From positions 62,001 to 126,000 of the forward strand of contig NZ_CP016210.1 in assembly GCF_001682385.1 (NCBI RefSeq): a DNA stretch of 64,000 nucleotides. Reading direction: 5' to 3'. This DNA is from Azoarcus olearius (GTDB lineage Bacteria; Pseudomonadota; Gammaproteobacteria; Burkholderiales; Rhodocyclaceae). The translations under genes and the position numbers were made by a program. The notes under the pieces were generated by a model. It worked only from the letters and a program-made list of their open reading frames with translations, was not told the origin of the DNA and did not search any database. How positions within the stretch are numbered: the stretch's first letter is position 1; every line of letters begins with the position of its first letter. Shown here in pieces: positions 8,534-17,224 of this stretch.

Positions 8534-10249
8534 TTACGGGGTGCCCAGCACCAGGCGCCGCGCCCAGCCTTCCACCCAGTTCTCGTCGCCGCTGGCCGGG
8601 TGATGGCGCAGGCCGAGGTGCAGGTACTCGTGGGCGAGCGTGATGCGGTCCTCCACGCTGTGCAGCGCGCGCACGTGGATGCGGCCGCGGTCCAGTTCGG
8701 AAAAGGGCGTGCCCCACGCCAGCCGGCACACCCGTGGCGCCGCCGGGGCCTCGAAGCCGGGCAGCGCGGCCAGTTGCGGGCGCCAGCGCGGCACCTGCTC
8801 GGCCAGCCAGCGCTCGGCCACCTCCAGGCGCTCGCACGGCAGCCCGGCGGGGTCGCGCGCGGCCACCAGGTCGGCGGCGGGAAAGGCGCGGCGCAGCATC
8901 GCATCCCAGCGCGCGCCGGCGCGCGCCTCGGCCACCGCCTCGCGCCACACCAGCCGGTCCGGCCCCGGCGTGTCGAGGTGGTAGCCCACCGGCGCGCCGC
9001 GCAGCACCAGTTCGGTGGTAAAGCCTGCCACCGCGAGCGCCGCCGCGCTGGGTGGATTGGGCGACACGCGCTGGGTGCGGCTGCTGTCGGCGATCGCCAG
9101 GCAGTTACCGGCGCGGCGCGCTTCGTTGAACAGGTAGCTGCGCGCCACCACCGCCAGCGCGCGCGCGGCCTCGGTCTCCCCGGCATCGGCCTCGCGGTCG
9201 AGCACGCGGGCCACATATTCATCCACACCGAAGCGGCCGTACACCCGCGGCGCGCCGTCCGCGAGATCCAACCGCATCTGGCCGCTGGCGCGAAACGGCA
9301 GGCTGACGCCATTGGCGAACACCGCGACGTGGCGGCCGCGCAGCGCGCCCGCGCGCGCCGGTCGGCCGTCCGCCCCATCAACCCGCCGCAGCGGATAACG
9401 GCTGAAGAACGCCACGTCCACGCACCCGGGCGCAAGGCTGCCCGCGCCCGCCGGCAAGGCCGCCGCGAGCGCCGCCGCGTCGCGCGCCAGCACCTGCTGC
9501 CCGGTGCCCGCGCCGCCGAACCACAGCGGCGTGCCGTCCGCCAGCCAGCCGGCGCCGCCGCCATAGCGGGTCCGCGTGCCGGGCAGGTACCAGGAGAAGG
9601 TCTTGACCCGCAGCCGGCCGCCGAGCGCGCCCACCGCGCCGGCCTCGCCGCCGGGGGCGAAGGCGCGCGCCAGCAGCACGCTGGCGGCCTCGGCGCGGGC
9701 GCGCGGCGGCACCGCTTCCAGCGCCCCGATCAGCGCGGCGGGGGACACCACGGTATCCGGCACGAGCGCCCCGAGGTCCGCCAGCCATGGCAGCGCGGGT
9801 GCGCGCGCCGTCCAGAACGCGCGCCAATCGGCAGCGTCTATGCCCAGTCGTGCGGGCTCGAAGAACAGCCCGCAGGACGCCACCAACGCGGCATCGCGGC
9901 CGATGCTGCCGCCGGATTCGCAGCAGTAGCTTTCCTCCTCGCGCAGGCGACGGCTGGCGGCGTCGCTGCCGCGGCCCGCGCGGCAGGCGTAATCCGGGGC
10001 CGGCACCCCGTGCTCGACCAGCCACGCGAACACGAACAGCTTCCACACGCTGCCGAGCGGCACCGCGGCCGGCGGCTGCGCGCCCGCCAACGGCCGTCCC
10101 TCGCCATCCACGCGCTGCAGCACCAGTTCGCCGCTGGCCGGGTCGCGATAGGCGAGATCGAGCGCGGCGGCCGCAGGACGGATGAGCAGCGCGCAGGCAA
10201 GCGCAACCAGCAGGCGGAGGCGGAACGCGGAGGACAGGTGCGGAAACAT
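8534..10249 (-). CDS. yfaQ: YfaQ-like secreted DUF2300 protein
   Basis: A 571-residue secreted protein matching YfaQ by context and architecture. After the signal peptide (residues about 10-28) come three recognisable pieces. GSVWK at 66-70 is an SxxK motif, followed by KTFSW and GWLADGTPLWFGG at about 216-246, an arrangement like serine penicillin-binding proteins. Residues 337-435, with VDEYVARVL, AARALAVVARSYL and AIADSSRTQR, resemble SpoIID. HEYLH at 540-544 followed by NWVEGWA looks like a zinc metallopeptidase site. The motifs are seen directly; the domain assignments are my inference. ATG chosen to give a clean signal peptide. It precedes the two yfaP-like genes and follows nothing of the yfa set, because yfaS lies 10 kb away. 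Confidence 0.75.
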   Translation of the reverse strand: MFPHLSSAFRLRLLVALACALLIRPAAAALDLAYRDPASGELVLQRVDGEGRPLAGAQPPAAVPLGSVWKLFVFAWLVEHGVPAPDYACRAGRGSDAASRRLREEESYCCESGGSIGRDAALVASCGLFFEPARLGIDAADWRAFWTARAPALPWLADLGALVPDTVVSPAALIGALEAVPPRARAEAASVLLARAFAPGGEAGAVGALGGRLRVKTFSWYLPGTRTRYGGGAGWLADGTPLWFGGAGTGQQVLARDAAALAAALPAGAGSLAPGCVDVAFFSRYPLRRVDGADGRPARAGALRGRHVAVFANGVSLPFRASGQMRLDLADGAPRVYGRFGVDEYVARVLDREADAGETEAARALAVVARSYLFNEARRAGNCLAIADSSRTQRVSPNPPSAAALAVAGFTTELVLRGAPVGYHLDTPGPDRLVWREAVAEARAGARWDAMLRRAFPAADLVAARDPAGLPCERLEVAERWLAEQVPRWRPQLAALPGFEAPAAPRVCRLAWGTPFSELDRGRIHVRALHSVEDRITLAHEYLHLGLRHHPASGDENWVEGWARRLVLGTP

Positions 10250-10298
10250 GGCCGCGGCATGATGTCGGCAGCCTGCGCCCGCTGGCAAGCCAATCGCG

Positions 10299-11411
10299 TC
10301 AGTTGTCGCGCCGGCCGCTCGCCAGCCGGTCCACCATCGCGCGGATCGTGCGGATCTGCACGCCGTCGCGGTCGGCGTAATGTGCGCCGGTGTAGCCCCA
10401 CCAGTCCCAGCAGCCGTTGGGGTTCCTGCCGGGGATCGACACCGCCTGCGGATACAGGACCACCAGCCGGTTGTCGTCCGCCCAGCGGTGGTAGCCGGCG
10501 TTCTTCACGAAGGTGGTGCCGTAGTACAGCCCGCCGCCCGGTGGCGGGCGCAGCGGCAGGAAGTTCTGGCCCTGCTTGCAGCCGTGCAGCGCGATATGCA
10601 GCCGGCAGCGCTCGCCGCGCGCGCACGCCGCCGGCACGTACAGCCAGCCGCTGTTGTCCAGCCCGTTGCCCCAGGTGAAGGGCGAGGGCGCGTCGGCCGG
10701 CAGATAAGGGCGTTGGTCGAACTCCACGAAGCGCCCTGTGGGGCGACGCGGCGCGCGCACCGGCGCGGGCGGCAACGGCACGCCCTGGCCGTAGATCCAG
10801 TCGAGGATTGCCTTTGCGCTGTCGAAGCGGCATCGGCCGATGTAGGGCGTCTCGGTCAGGCCGCAGTCGCGGCCGAAATCCAGCGTGGGCAGCGTATGGC
10901 CGGCGCCGTCGACCACGACCGGCGACACGCTGCTCCACGGCATGCCGCTGGCGGCATAGTAGGCATGCAGCTGCGCGGTGATGGTCGGCGGCACCAGCCC
11001 GTCGGCGGTGCCCACCACCGTCACCACGCGCTGGCGCGCAAGGTTGGCCGGGTCGTCGATGCGCCGCTCGGCGTGGAAGCGCCGCGTGGCTTCCACCAGT
11101 GCCGGCACCTCGGCGCTGGCATCGGTCACCTTGCAGTCCAGGAAGGGCTCGCCGGTGCAGGAGCACGTGGTGGTGGCACGGAAGAAGTCGTCGCGTGCGC
11201 AGTAATACGGCCCGCCGGCGATGATCCCCGCGCCCTTGATGATGGACGAGTGCGCGACCTGGAACTGCACCGCCATGAACGCACCGGACGAAATGCCCGA
11301 GATCGAGGTTTCGGCGATGTCGATGTTGAACGCCGGCAGCGGCGGCGCGGCGGTGGCCTGGAACGCCGCCGCGAGGGCGGCGCCGGCGATGATGCGGACG
11401 GTCTTCTTCAT
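10299..11411 (-). CDS. Secreted polyhydroxybutyrate depolymerase-like esterase
   Basis: A 370-residue protein with a signal peptide (KKTVRIIAGAALAAAF, cleavage near residue 22). A lipase box GISSG at 39-43 (nucleophile S41) lies just after it, as in the COG3509-type/periplasmic PHB depolymerases, with a probable acid in VVGTADGLVPP and base in DGAGHTLPT. A second conserved part, LHIALHGCKQG and CWDWWGYTG, is typical of this family. It likely hydrolyses short-chain polyhydroxyalkanoate or related esters in the periplasm or outside the cell. The start has a strong AGGAGGAGACC ribosome-binding site. It is the first of the genes that separate the two yfa-like blocks. Confidence 0.85.
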   Translation of the reverse strand: MKKTVRIIAGAALAAAFQATAAPPLPAFNIDIAETSISGISSGAFMAVQFQVAHSSIIKGAGIIAGGPYYCARDDFFRATTTCSCTGEPFLDCKVTDASAEVPALVEATRRFHAERRIDDPANLARQRVVTVVGTADGLVPPTITAQLHAYYAASGMPWSSVSPVVVDGAGHTLPTLDFGRDCGLTETPYIGRCRFDSAKAILDWIYGQGVPLPPAPVRAPRRPTGRFVEFDQRPYLPADAPSPFTWGNGLDNSGWLYVPAACARGERCRLHIALHGCKQGQNFLPLRPPPGGGLYYGTTFVKNAGYHRWADDNRLVVLYPQAVSIPGRNPNGCWDWWGYTGAHYADRDGVQIRTIRAMVDRLASGRRDN

Positions 11412-11516
11412 GGTCTCCTCCTGCCCGGATGCAATGCGCAAAATGCGAAACGCATTGTCATAAGCATAGCCAGCGCAGCGGAGAAAATCGCCCGTGGCGG
11501 GCCGCGGCCGCCCGCC

Positions 11517-12071
11517 TCAGCCGGGATTGCCGCGCCAGCGCCGCAGGCAGCGCTGGAAGAACAGGCTGTTGGGCACCTGCAGCACCGTGTCGCCGTGCTC
11601 GCCGGCGCTTTCCTGCAGCGTGGTGTAGATCAGGTTGATGTCCACCACCTGGCCCTTCAGCCCCGGCTTTTCGCCGTTCTCCAGCAGTTCGATGTGGTCG
11701 TAGAGGCGGAACGGCCGCGTGGTGAAGATCAGCAGCGTGCAGAAGATGTTGGAGAGCACGCTCCAGGCCGCGAAGAAGGCCACCGCGGCGACTGCGGCAA
11801 AACCGGTGAAGGCGGTCCACAGCACCGTGCCCGACACCCCGAAGCGGTCCAGCACCAGCAGCAGCGCACCGCTGTAGATGACGAAGCTGATCGTCCGCCG
11901 CGCGCCGATCACCAGTTCGGGCGGCAGGTTGTAATGCTCACCCAGCCGCCGCAGCAGCCGCCGCAGCACCATCCGCAGCAGCGCCGCGCCGAACAGGATC
12001 AGCGCGATCTGCAGGCCGAGGTGGATCAGGTCCAGCCAGGGGTCGGCCCAGGCGGGCAGCAGTTGCTTCAT
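11517..12071 (-). CDS. Small MscS-family mechanosensitive channel protein
   Basis: A 184-residue inner-membrane protein with three predicted transmembrane segments (about 15-35, 60-78 and 84-112). The last is the Gly/Ala-rich pore helix (FTGFAAVAAVAFFAAWSVLSN) typical of MscS, followed by the start of the beta domain (TTRPFRLYDHIEL, VVDINLIYTTL, VLQVPNSLFF). The C-terminal alpha/beta cage domain of full-length MscS (286 residues) is missing, as in other minimal family members. It would release solutes on osmotic downshift. The ATG at 12071 has a poor ribosome-binding site; an in-frame ATG at 12131 is possible. Confidence 0.8.
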   Translation of the reverse strand: MKQLLPAWADPWLDLIHLGLQIALILFGAALLRMVLRRLLRRLGEHYNLPPELVIGARRTISFVIYSGALLLVLDRFGVSGTVLWTAFTGFAAVAAVAFFAAWSVLSNIFCTLLIFTTRPFRLYDHIELLENGEKPGLKGQVVDINLIYTTLQESAGEHGDTVLQVPNSLFFQRCLRRWRGNPG

Positions 12072-12314
12072 GACGCACTCACGAAAAGCCGGCGGGAACG
12101 CCGCAAGGCCGTGATTGTAAGGCGGTGTCATGACGGGCGGCGGCACGGTGGCCCGGCGCCACCGCAGTCCCGCCGCCGCCGGACCCTGGGGCGCCGCCCC
12201 GCGGCCCCGGTGCATGTCGGACGGCATACCCCTCTTGCATCGACATCGCCGCTGGTGCGCTAATTCCACCCGCGCCGCCAGACCGCGCGGCGTATCGACA
12301 ACGAGGACATCCGC

Positions 12315-14201
12315 ATGCCGCGCTGGCTTCGTCTGCTCGGCCTGGCCGGCGCCTGCCTGGCGCTGGCCGGCTGCACGCTGATCCGCCTCGGCGACGAGGC
12401 CCAGGCCTTCTACACCTCGACCGTGCTGGTCGGGCGCGTGGCCGCGCCGGCCGGCTGGAGCGGGCCGGTGATCGTGGCCGCTCATCGCGAAGAGGACGGC
12501 GATGCGCCGCCCGCCCATCGCACCCTGCTGCACGAAGCCGGCGGCTTCGAGCTGATCGTGCCGGCGGGCGACTACCGCCTGTTCGCCTTCGGCGACACCA
12601 ACCGCAACGGCCGCTTCGACGCCGGCGAACCGGCGGGCGAATATGGCGGCGGCAAGCCGGTGGCGGCCTCCGGCAGCGGGGTGATCGCGCTGCTCGATTT
12701 CGCCCTCGGCGACGCCGCCGCGGCAGGTGCCGCAGCCCGCCGCGCCGCAGGCTGGCCGCCGTTGGACAGCCGCCACAGCACCCAGGCCGGCGCCCTCGCA
12801 GAACTGGATGCGCCCGCCTTCTCCGCCGCCAACGGCGTCGACGGCTACTGGGCGCCGATGGCCTTCTTCCGCGCCAGCGGCGGCAACGTGTATTTCCTCG
12901 AACCCTATGACCCGGCGCGCATCCCGGTGCTGTTCGTGCATGGCGCCGCCGGTTCGGCGCAGGACTGGCGCTACTTCTACGAGCACCTCGACCGCAGCCG
13001 CTACCAGGCCTGGATCTTCCAGTACCCCTCGGGTGCGGCGGTCGATTCGATGGCCTACCTGCTGTACTGGAAGCTCTTCAACCTGCAGCTGCGCCACCGC
13101 TTCGAGCGCCTGCACATCGTCGCCCACAGCATGGGCGGGCTGGTGGCGCGCAGCTTCCTGATCAACCACGGCAGCCAGGTGCGCGGGCTGGGCCTGTTCA
13201 TCTCGATCTCGACGCCGTGGGCGGGCGAGCCCACCGCCGCGCTGGGGGTGAAGCACGCCCCGGCGGTGGTGCCGTCGTGGCACGACATGGCCCCCGGCGG
13301 CAGCTTCATGCGGGCGCTGTTCGCGCGCCCGCTGCCGGCAGGGCTGGACTACTACCTGCTGTTCGGCCACCGCGGCGGCTACAGCCTGCTGCGCCCCAAC
13401 CACGACGGCACGGTGACCCTGGCCAGCCAGCTGCGCCAGGCGGCGCAGGCGGAAGCGCGGATGATCTACGGTTTCGACGAGGACCATGTCGGCATCCTGT
13501 CCTCGCCGCAGGTGCTCGCCCAGGTGCAGGCGCTGCTCGACAGCCACGCCGGTGGCCCCCGTGCCGACACCGCTTCCGGGGGACAGCTGCGCGCTGCGTT
13601 CACCACCGCGGACGGCGTGCTCCCCGCCGGGGTGCCGCTGCTGGTGCTGCAGCCGCTGGGCGAGGGCGCGCGCGTGGCGCCGATCACGGTGCCGCTCGCC
13701 GCCACCGACAGCGGCCGCAGCCTCGGCCCCTTCCCGCCCGGCGACTACGCCGCCAGCCTGCTGGTGCAGGGTTACCGCGCCGAACCGGCGCGCCAGCCGC
13801 TGCACATCGGCGACGGCGCGGCCGCGACCGCCCGCTTCCGCCTGCTGCCGCGCGGCGAACTCGCCGGCTACGTGGGCGACGAGGCCGACGCGGTGGGCAA
13901 CCCGGCCGGCAGCTACCGGCGGCCGCTCGACACCGTGCGCATCCGTGAGGTCGACCTGCGCGGCGCGGGCGTGCAGCGCACGCTGCGGCCGCTCGACACC
14001 GCGGCGGACGACGCGCTCGCCCTTCACCTGCGCGGCGAAGACAGTGCCGAGCGGGCGCACTTCGCCTTCTTCGACCTCGCCGCGGGCGACTACGAACTCA
14101 CCATCCGGGCCGACGGCTACGAAACCCATCGGTCGCGCCATACCGTGGTGCCGGGACAGGGCGGCCCGATGGCGCCGATCGTGCTGCAGCCGCGGCGCTG
14201 A
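12315..14201 (+). CDS. Lipoprotein alpha/beta hydrolase with C-terminal regulatory-type beta domains
   Basis: A 628-residue lipoprotein. The signal peptide ends in the lipobox LAGC (about residue 20). A first beta-sandwich-like region (residues about 35-110, with FAFGDTNRNGRFD) is followed by an alpha/beta hydrolase domain: oxyanion HGAAGSAQDW near 213, nucleophile S272 in AHSMGG, and a probable histidine in DEDHVGIL. The C-terminal third (about 415-628) has carboxypeptidase-regulatory-like segments (PPGDYAASLLVQGYR, AAGDYELTIRADGYE). It is probably an envelope-anchored esterase or lipase; the substrate is unknown. GAGGA upstream of the ATG supports the start. Divergent from mscS and convergent with the histidine kinase, only 21 bp apart. 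Confidence 0.82.
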   Translation: MPRWLRLLGLAGACLALAGCTLIRLGDEAQAFYTSTVLVGRVAAPAGWSGPVIVAAHREEDGDAPPAHRTLLHEAGGFELIVPAGDYRLFAFGDTNRNGRFDAGEPAGEYGGGKPVAASGSGVIALLDFALGDAAAAGAAARRAAGWPPLDSRHSTQAGALAELDAPAFSAANGVDGYWAPMAFFRASGGNVYFLEPYDPARIPVLFVHGAAGSAQDWRYFYEHLDRSRYQAWIFQYPSGAAVDSMAYLLYWKLFNLQLRHRFERLHIVAHSMGGLVARSFLINHGSQVRGLGLFISISTPWAGEPTAALGVKHAPAVVPSWHDMAPGGSFMRALFARPLPAGLDYYLLFGHRGGYSLLRPNHDGTVTLASQLRQAAQAEARMIYGFDEDHVGILSSPQVLAQVQALLDSHAGGPRADTASGGQLRAAFTTADGVLPAGVPLLVLQPLGEGARVAPITVPLAATDSGRSLGPFPPGDYAASLLVQGYRAEPARQPLHIGDGAAATARFRLLPRGELAGYVGDEADAVGNPAGSYRRPLDTVRIREVDLRGAGVQRTLRPLDTAADDALALHLRGEDSAERAHFAFFDLAAGDYELTIRADGYETHRSRHTVVPGQGGPMAPIVLQPRR

Positions 14202-14222
14202 GCGCGGCGGCGTGGCGCCGCA

Positions 14223-15536
14223 TCAGCCCTGGGGCAGGCTGACGATGGCGGCCAGCCCGCCGCCGCCGCGGTTCTCCAGCCGGATGTCGCCGCCCTGCGC
14301 GCGCAGCAGGTTGCGCGCAATCGCCAGGCCGAGGCCGGTGCCGCCTGTCTGGCGGCTGCGCGAATCCTCGGCGCGGAAGAAGGGTTCGAACACCTGCTCC
14401 AGCAGCGCCGGCGGCAGCCCGGGGCCGTCGTCCTCGATGCGGATCTCGACCCCGTCGCCCTCATGCGCGAGCCGCAGCGTGGTGGCGCCGCCGCCGTACT
14501 TCAGCGCGTTGTCGAGCAGGTTCTGCAGCGCGCGCTGCAACGCGCGCGGGGCACAGCGCACCGGCGCCGCCAGGCGGCCCTCGATGCGTACCGCCTGGCC
14601 CAGGTCGGCGGCCTGCTCGGCAAGCGACTCCACCAGCGCCTGCAGGTCCACCCGCGTGCTCGCCTCGCTCGGGCGCGCGCTGCGGGCGTAGTCCAGCCCT
14701 TCCTCGACGAGATGGCTCATCGCGTCGATGTCGGCCTCGATGCGCGCGCGCGCCTGCTCATCGGCGGGCAAGGCGCCGACGCGCAGGCGCAGGCGGGTGA
14801 GCGGGGTCTTGAGGTCGTGGGAAATCGCCGCGAGGATCTGGGTGCGTTCGGCCAGGTTCTTCTGCAGCGCGGCCTGCATCGCGTTGAAGGCGCGGCTGGC
14901 TTCGACCAGCTCGCTCGCGCCGCGCTCGGGCAGCGCCGGCGCGTCGAGGTTGCGGCCGAGCGCCCGCGCGGCGTCGGCCAGCCGGCGCAGCGGCCGCGTC
15001 GCCAGCCGCACCGCGCCCCACGCCGCCAGCATCACCGCCAGGCTGACGGCCGCCACATAGGCGGCGATCACGCCCAGCGGCGGCGGCGCGAGCGGCGCCT
15101 TGCGGGTGGGAAAGCGCACCAGCAGGGTGTGGGCCTCGTCCAGCGCCACCGCCAGCGCGGGGATGCCGTCTTCGCCCGGCACCGGCGGCGCGAGCATCAC
15201 CGCGCGCACATCGATCGCGGGACCGAGCAGGCGCCGCATCGGCACCATCGATTCGCGCAGATGCGGCGTATCGGCCGGGGGGTGGGTCCGTCCGGCCGGT
15301 TCCAGCGCGGGCTGGTAGAAGCCGCGGTCGAGCGCCGGTATCCACGTCTCGCGCTCGGCGGGCGGCATGCGCCCGAGCAGGCGGTGCAGGAAGGCGATGT
15401 CGGCGCCCATGAACTCGAACATCTGGCGCCGCGAATCGCGCGCGCTCACCGCCAGCGCGCCGCCGAAGCTCAGCACCTGGATCAGCACCGTGGCCACCAC
15501 CAGGATCAGGAACACCCGCCCGGCAAGCGACTTCAC
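14223..15536 (-). CDS. EnvZ-type sensor histidine kinase
   Basis: A 437-residue inner-membrane kinase: transmembrane segment at about 6-27, a periplasmic loop of about 140 residues, a second transmembrane segment near 160-180, HAMP, then HisKA with H240 in ISHDLKTPLTRL, and HATPase motifs NLLDNALKYGG, EDDGPGLP and GTGLGLAIARNLL. It starts with GTG; the GTGA sequence is also the response-regulator stop, a 4 bp overlap indicating translational coupling. The pair is divergent from the ABC/LolA-like/beta-barrel operon, which is its likely target. The periplasmic loop is proline-rich and not recognisable as a known sensor domain. Confidence 0.9.
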   Translation of the reverse strand: MKSLAGRVFLILVVATVLIQVLSFGGALAVSARDSRRQMFEFMGADIAFLHRLLGRMPPAERETWIPALDRGFYQPALEPAGRTHPPADTPHLRESMVPMRRLLGPAIDVRAVMLAPPVPGEDGIPALAVALDEAHTLLVRFPTRKAPLAPPPLGVIAAYVAAVSLAVMLAAWGAVRLATRPLRRLADAARALGRNLDAPALPERGASELVEASRAFNAMQAALQKNLAERTQILAAISHDLKTPLTRLRLRVGALPADEQARARIEADIDAMSHLVEEGLDYARSARPSEASTRVDLQALVESLAEQAADLGQAVRIEGRLAAPVRCAPRALQRALQNLLDNALKYGGGATTLRLAHEGDGVEIRIEDDGPGLPPALLEQVFEPFFRAEDSRSRQTGGTGLGLAIARNLLRAQGGDIRLENRGGGGLAAIVSLPQG

Positions 15537-16303
15537 GCGCCATCTCCGTCGCCAAAGCCGGGGGGGCGCGTCACGTGCGCGGCGACCGTCTTGCACAGCA
15601 CGTAGCCCTCGTTGCGCACCGTCTTGATGTAGGCCGGCTCGCGCGCATCGTCGCCCAGGCGCTTGCGCAGGCGGCTGACGCGCAGATCGATGGAGCGGTC
15701 GAACACGTCGGCCTCGCGCCCGGCCAGGCCGACCAGCAGCTGGTCGCGGTTCACCACGCACTGCGGATGGTCGAGCAGGAAGCGCAGCAGGGTGTATTCG
15801 GCCGCCTGCAGCAAGGTGACCGTGCCGCCGCGCGCGACCAGGTGGCGTTCGACGGTGTCGAGCAGCCAGTCGCCAAAGGCAAGGTAGCGCGCCACTTCGG
15901 TGCGCACCGTGCCCGGGGGCAGCATGCGCGCGCGGCGCAGCACCGCGCGCACGCGCGCCAGCAGTTCGCGTGCGACGAAGGGCTTGCCGAGATAGTCGTC
16001 GGCGCCCATCTCCAGCCCGATGATGCGATCGACGTCGTCGGCGCGCGCGGTCAGCATCACCACCGGAATCTGCGCATGGGCCGGGGTCTCACGCAGCCAG
16101 CGGAACAGCGCCATGCCGTCCTCGCCCGGCAGCATCAGGTCCAGCACCACCACATCGACCGGCCCCGCCAGCAGCGCGGCGCGCATCTGGCGGCCGTCGG
16201 CCGCGGCGGATACCTGCAGCGCCTGCTTGCCGAGGTAGTCGGCGAGCAGGTCGCGGATATCGGGGTCGTCGTCGACGATGAGGACGTGGTCGGGGCGGTT
16301 CAT
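15533..16303 (-). CDS. OmpR/PhoB-family response regulator
   Basis: A 256-residue regulator with an N-terminal receiver domain (acidic pocket VDDDPD at 10-15, phospho-acceptor D55 in VVLDLMLPGEDG, conserved lysine in YLGKPF) and a C-terminal winged helix (LLQAAEYTLLRFLLDHP, then FDRSIDLRVSRLRKRLGD and IKTVRNEGYVL). It is transcribed with the overlapping kinase gene. It probably binds the direct repeats in the adjacent divergent intergenic region (16335-16367) and controls the ABC/LolA-like operon and possibly itself (inference). The C-terminal extension (about 18 residues, glycine-rich) is slightly longer than usual. Confidence 0.92.
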   Translation of the reverse strand: MNRPDHVLIVDDDPDIRDLLADYLGKQALQVSAAADGRQMRAALLAGPVDVVVLDLMLPGEDGMALFRWLRETPAHAQIPVVMLTARADDVDRIIGLEMGADDYLGKPFVARELLARVRAVLRRARMLPPGTVRTEVARYLAFGDWLLDTVERHLVARGGTVTLLQAAEYTLLRFLLDHPQCVVNRDQLLVGLAGREADVFDRSIDLRVSRLRKRLGDDAREPAYIKTVRNEGYVLCKTVAAHVTRPPGFGDGDGA

Positions 16304-16334
16304 GGCCGTATTGTGCCGTCATGGATGTGTCGCC

Positions 16335-16391
16335 GTGTATCCGCGCCTCGCCGGCGTGTATCGGCGCAACGCGCGGCCAGCGCGCGATACA
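16335..16391. promoter_or_regulatory. Candidate response-regulator operator (direct repeats)
   Basis: Two near-identical 12-mers, GTGTATCCGCGC (16335-16346) and GTGTATCGGCGC (16356-16367), lie in the same orientation 21 bp apart, two helical turns. An inverted partial copy, TGTATCGCGC on the minus strand, lies at 16382-16391. The position between the divergent two-component genes and the ABC operon, and the spacing, fit OmpR/PhoB-type tandem binding. Confidence 0.5.
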
Positions 16392-16489
16392 AAACCGCGG
16401 CCGGGCGGACACATCGCGGCGACACCTGCGGGCGCCCAATAGCGCCATCGCGGGAGCCAGCCGGCGCCCGCCCTGCCGGAGCACCCGTC

Positions 16490-17224
16490 ATGAACACCGC
16501 CCCCCCCGCGGCCGCCGTGCGCACCGAGCCGGTCGCCGTGTTGCGCGGCATCCGCAAGCGCTATCGCCTGGACAACACCGCGGTCCTCGCCCTCGACGGC
16601 GTCGATCTCGACATCCCGCCCGCCCGCTTCACCGTCATCACCGGCCCGTCGGGCAGCGGCAAGAGCACCCTGCTGCACCTGCTCGGCGCGCTCGACCGCG
16701 CCGACGCCGGCACCCTCCACGTCGACGGCCGCGACCTCGCCCGCCTCGACGACGACGCGCTGTCGGCCTTCCGCGCGCGCCACATCGGCTTCGTGTTCCA
16801 GAGCTTCAACCTGCTGCCGGTGCTGACCGCGCTGGAGAACGTCGAATACCCGCTGCGCCTCGGCACGCTGTCCGCCGCCGCGCGCCGCGCCCGCGCGCTG
16901 GATCTGCTCGGCGCGGTCGGCCTGGCCGACAAGGCGCGCCACCGCCCGGCGGAACTCTCCGGCGGCCAGCGCCAGCGGGTAGCGATTGCCCGCGCGCTGG
17001 CCAATTCGCCCCGTCTGCTGCTGGCCGACGAGCCCACCGCCAACCTCGACCGCGCCACCGGCGCCGGCATCATCGCGCTGCTGCGCCGGCTGCAGCGCGA
17101 AACCGGCACCAGCGTGGTGTTCTCCTCCCACGACGCGGCGGTGCTCGATGCCGCCGACCTGCGCGTGACCCTGGTCGACGGCCGCGTCGCCCGGCTGGAA
17201 ACCGGGGCGGAGGTGGCGGCATGA
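16490..17224 (+). CDS. ABC transporter ATP-binding protein (LolD/MacB type)
   Basis: A 244-residue cytoplasmic ATPase with Walker A GPSGSGKST, Q-loop FVFQSFNLLPVLTALENV, signature LSGGQRQR, Walker B LLLADEPTANLD and the H-loop in FSSHD. The Q-loop wording NLLPVLTALENVEYPL is typical of the LolD/MacB/FtsE-like (type VII, mechanotransmission) branch. It is the first gene of a four-gene operon with a permease, a LolA-like protein and a beta-barrel; its stop overlaps the permease ATG by 4 bp. It is expected to power the permease. The ATG was chosen because it gives a short N-terminal extension before the domain; longer forms are possible. Confidence 0.93.
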   Translation: MNTAPPAAAVRTEPVAVLRGIRKRYRLDNTAVLALDGVDLDIPPARFTVITGPSGSGKSTLLHLLGALDRADAGTLHVDGRDLARLDDDALSAFRARHIGFVFQSFNLLPVLTALENVEYPLRLGTLSAAARRARALDLLGAVGLADKARHRPAELSGGQRQRVAIARALANSPRLLLADEPTANLDRATGAGIIALLRRLQRETGTSVVFSSHDAAVLDAADLRVTLVDGRVARLETGAEVAA

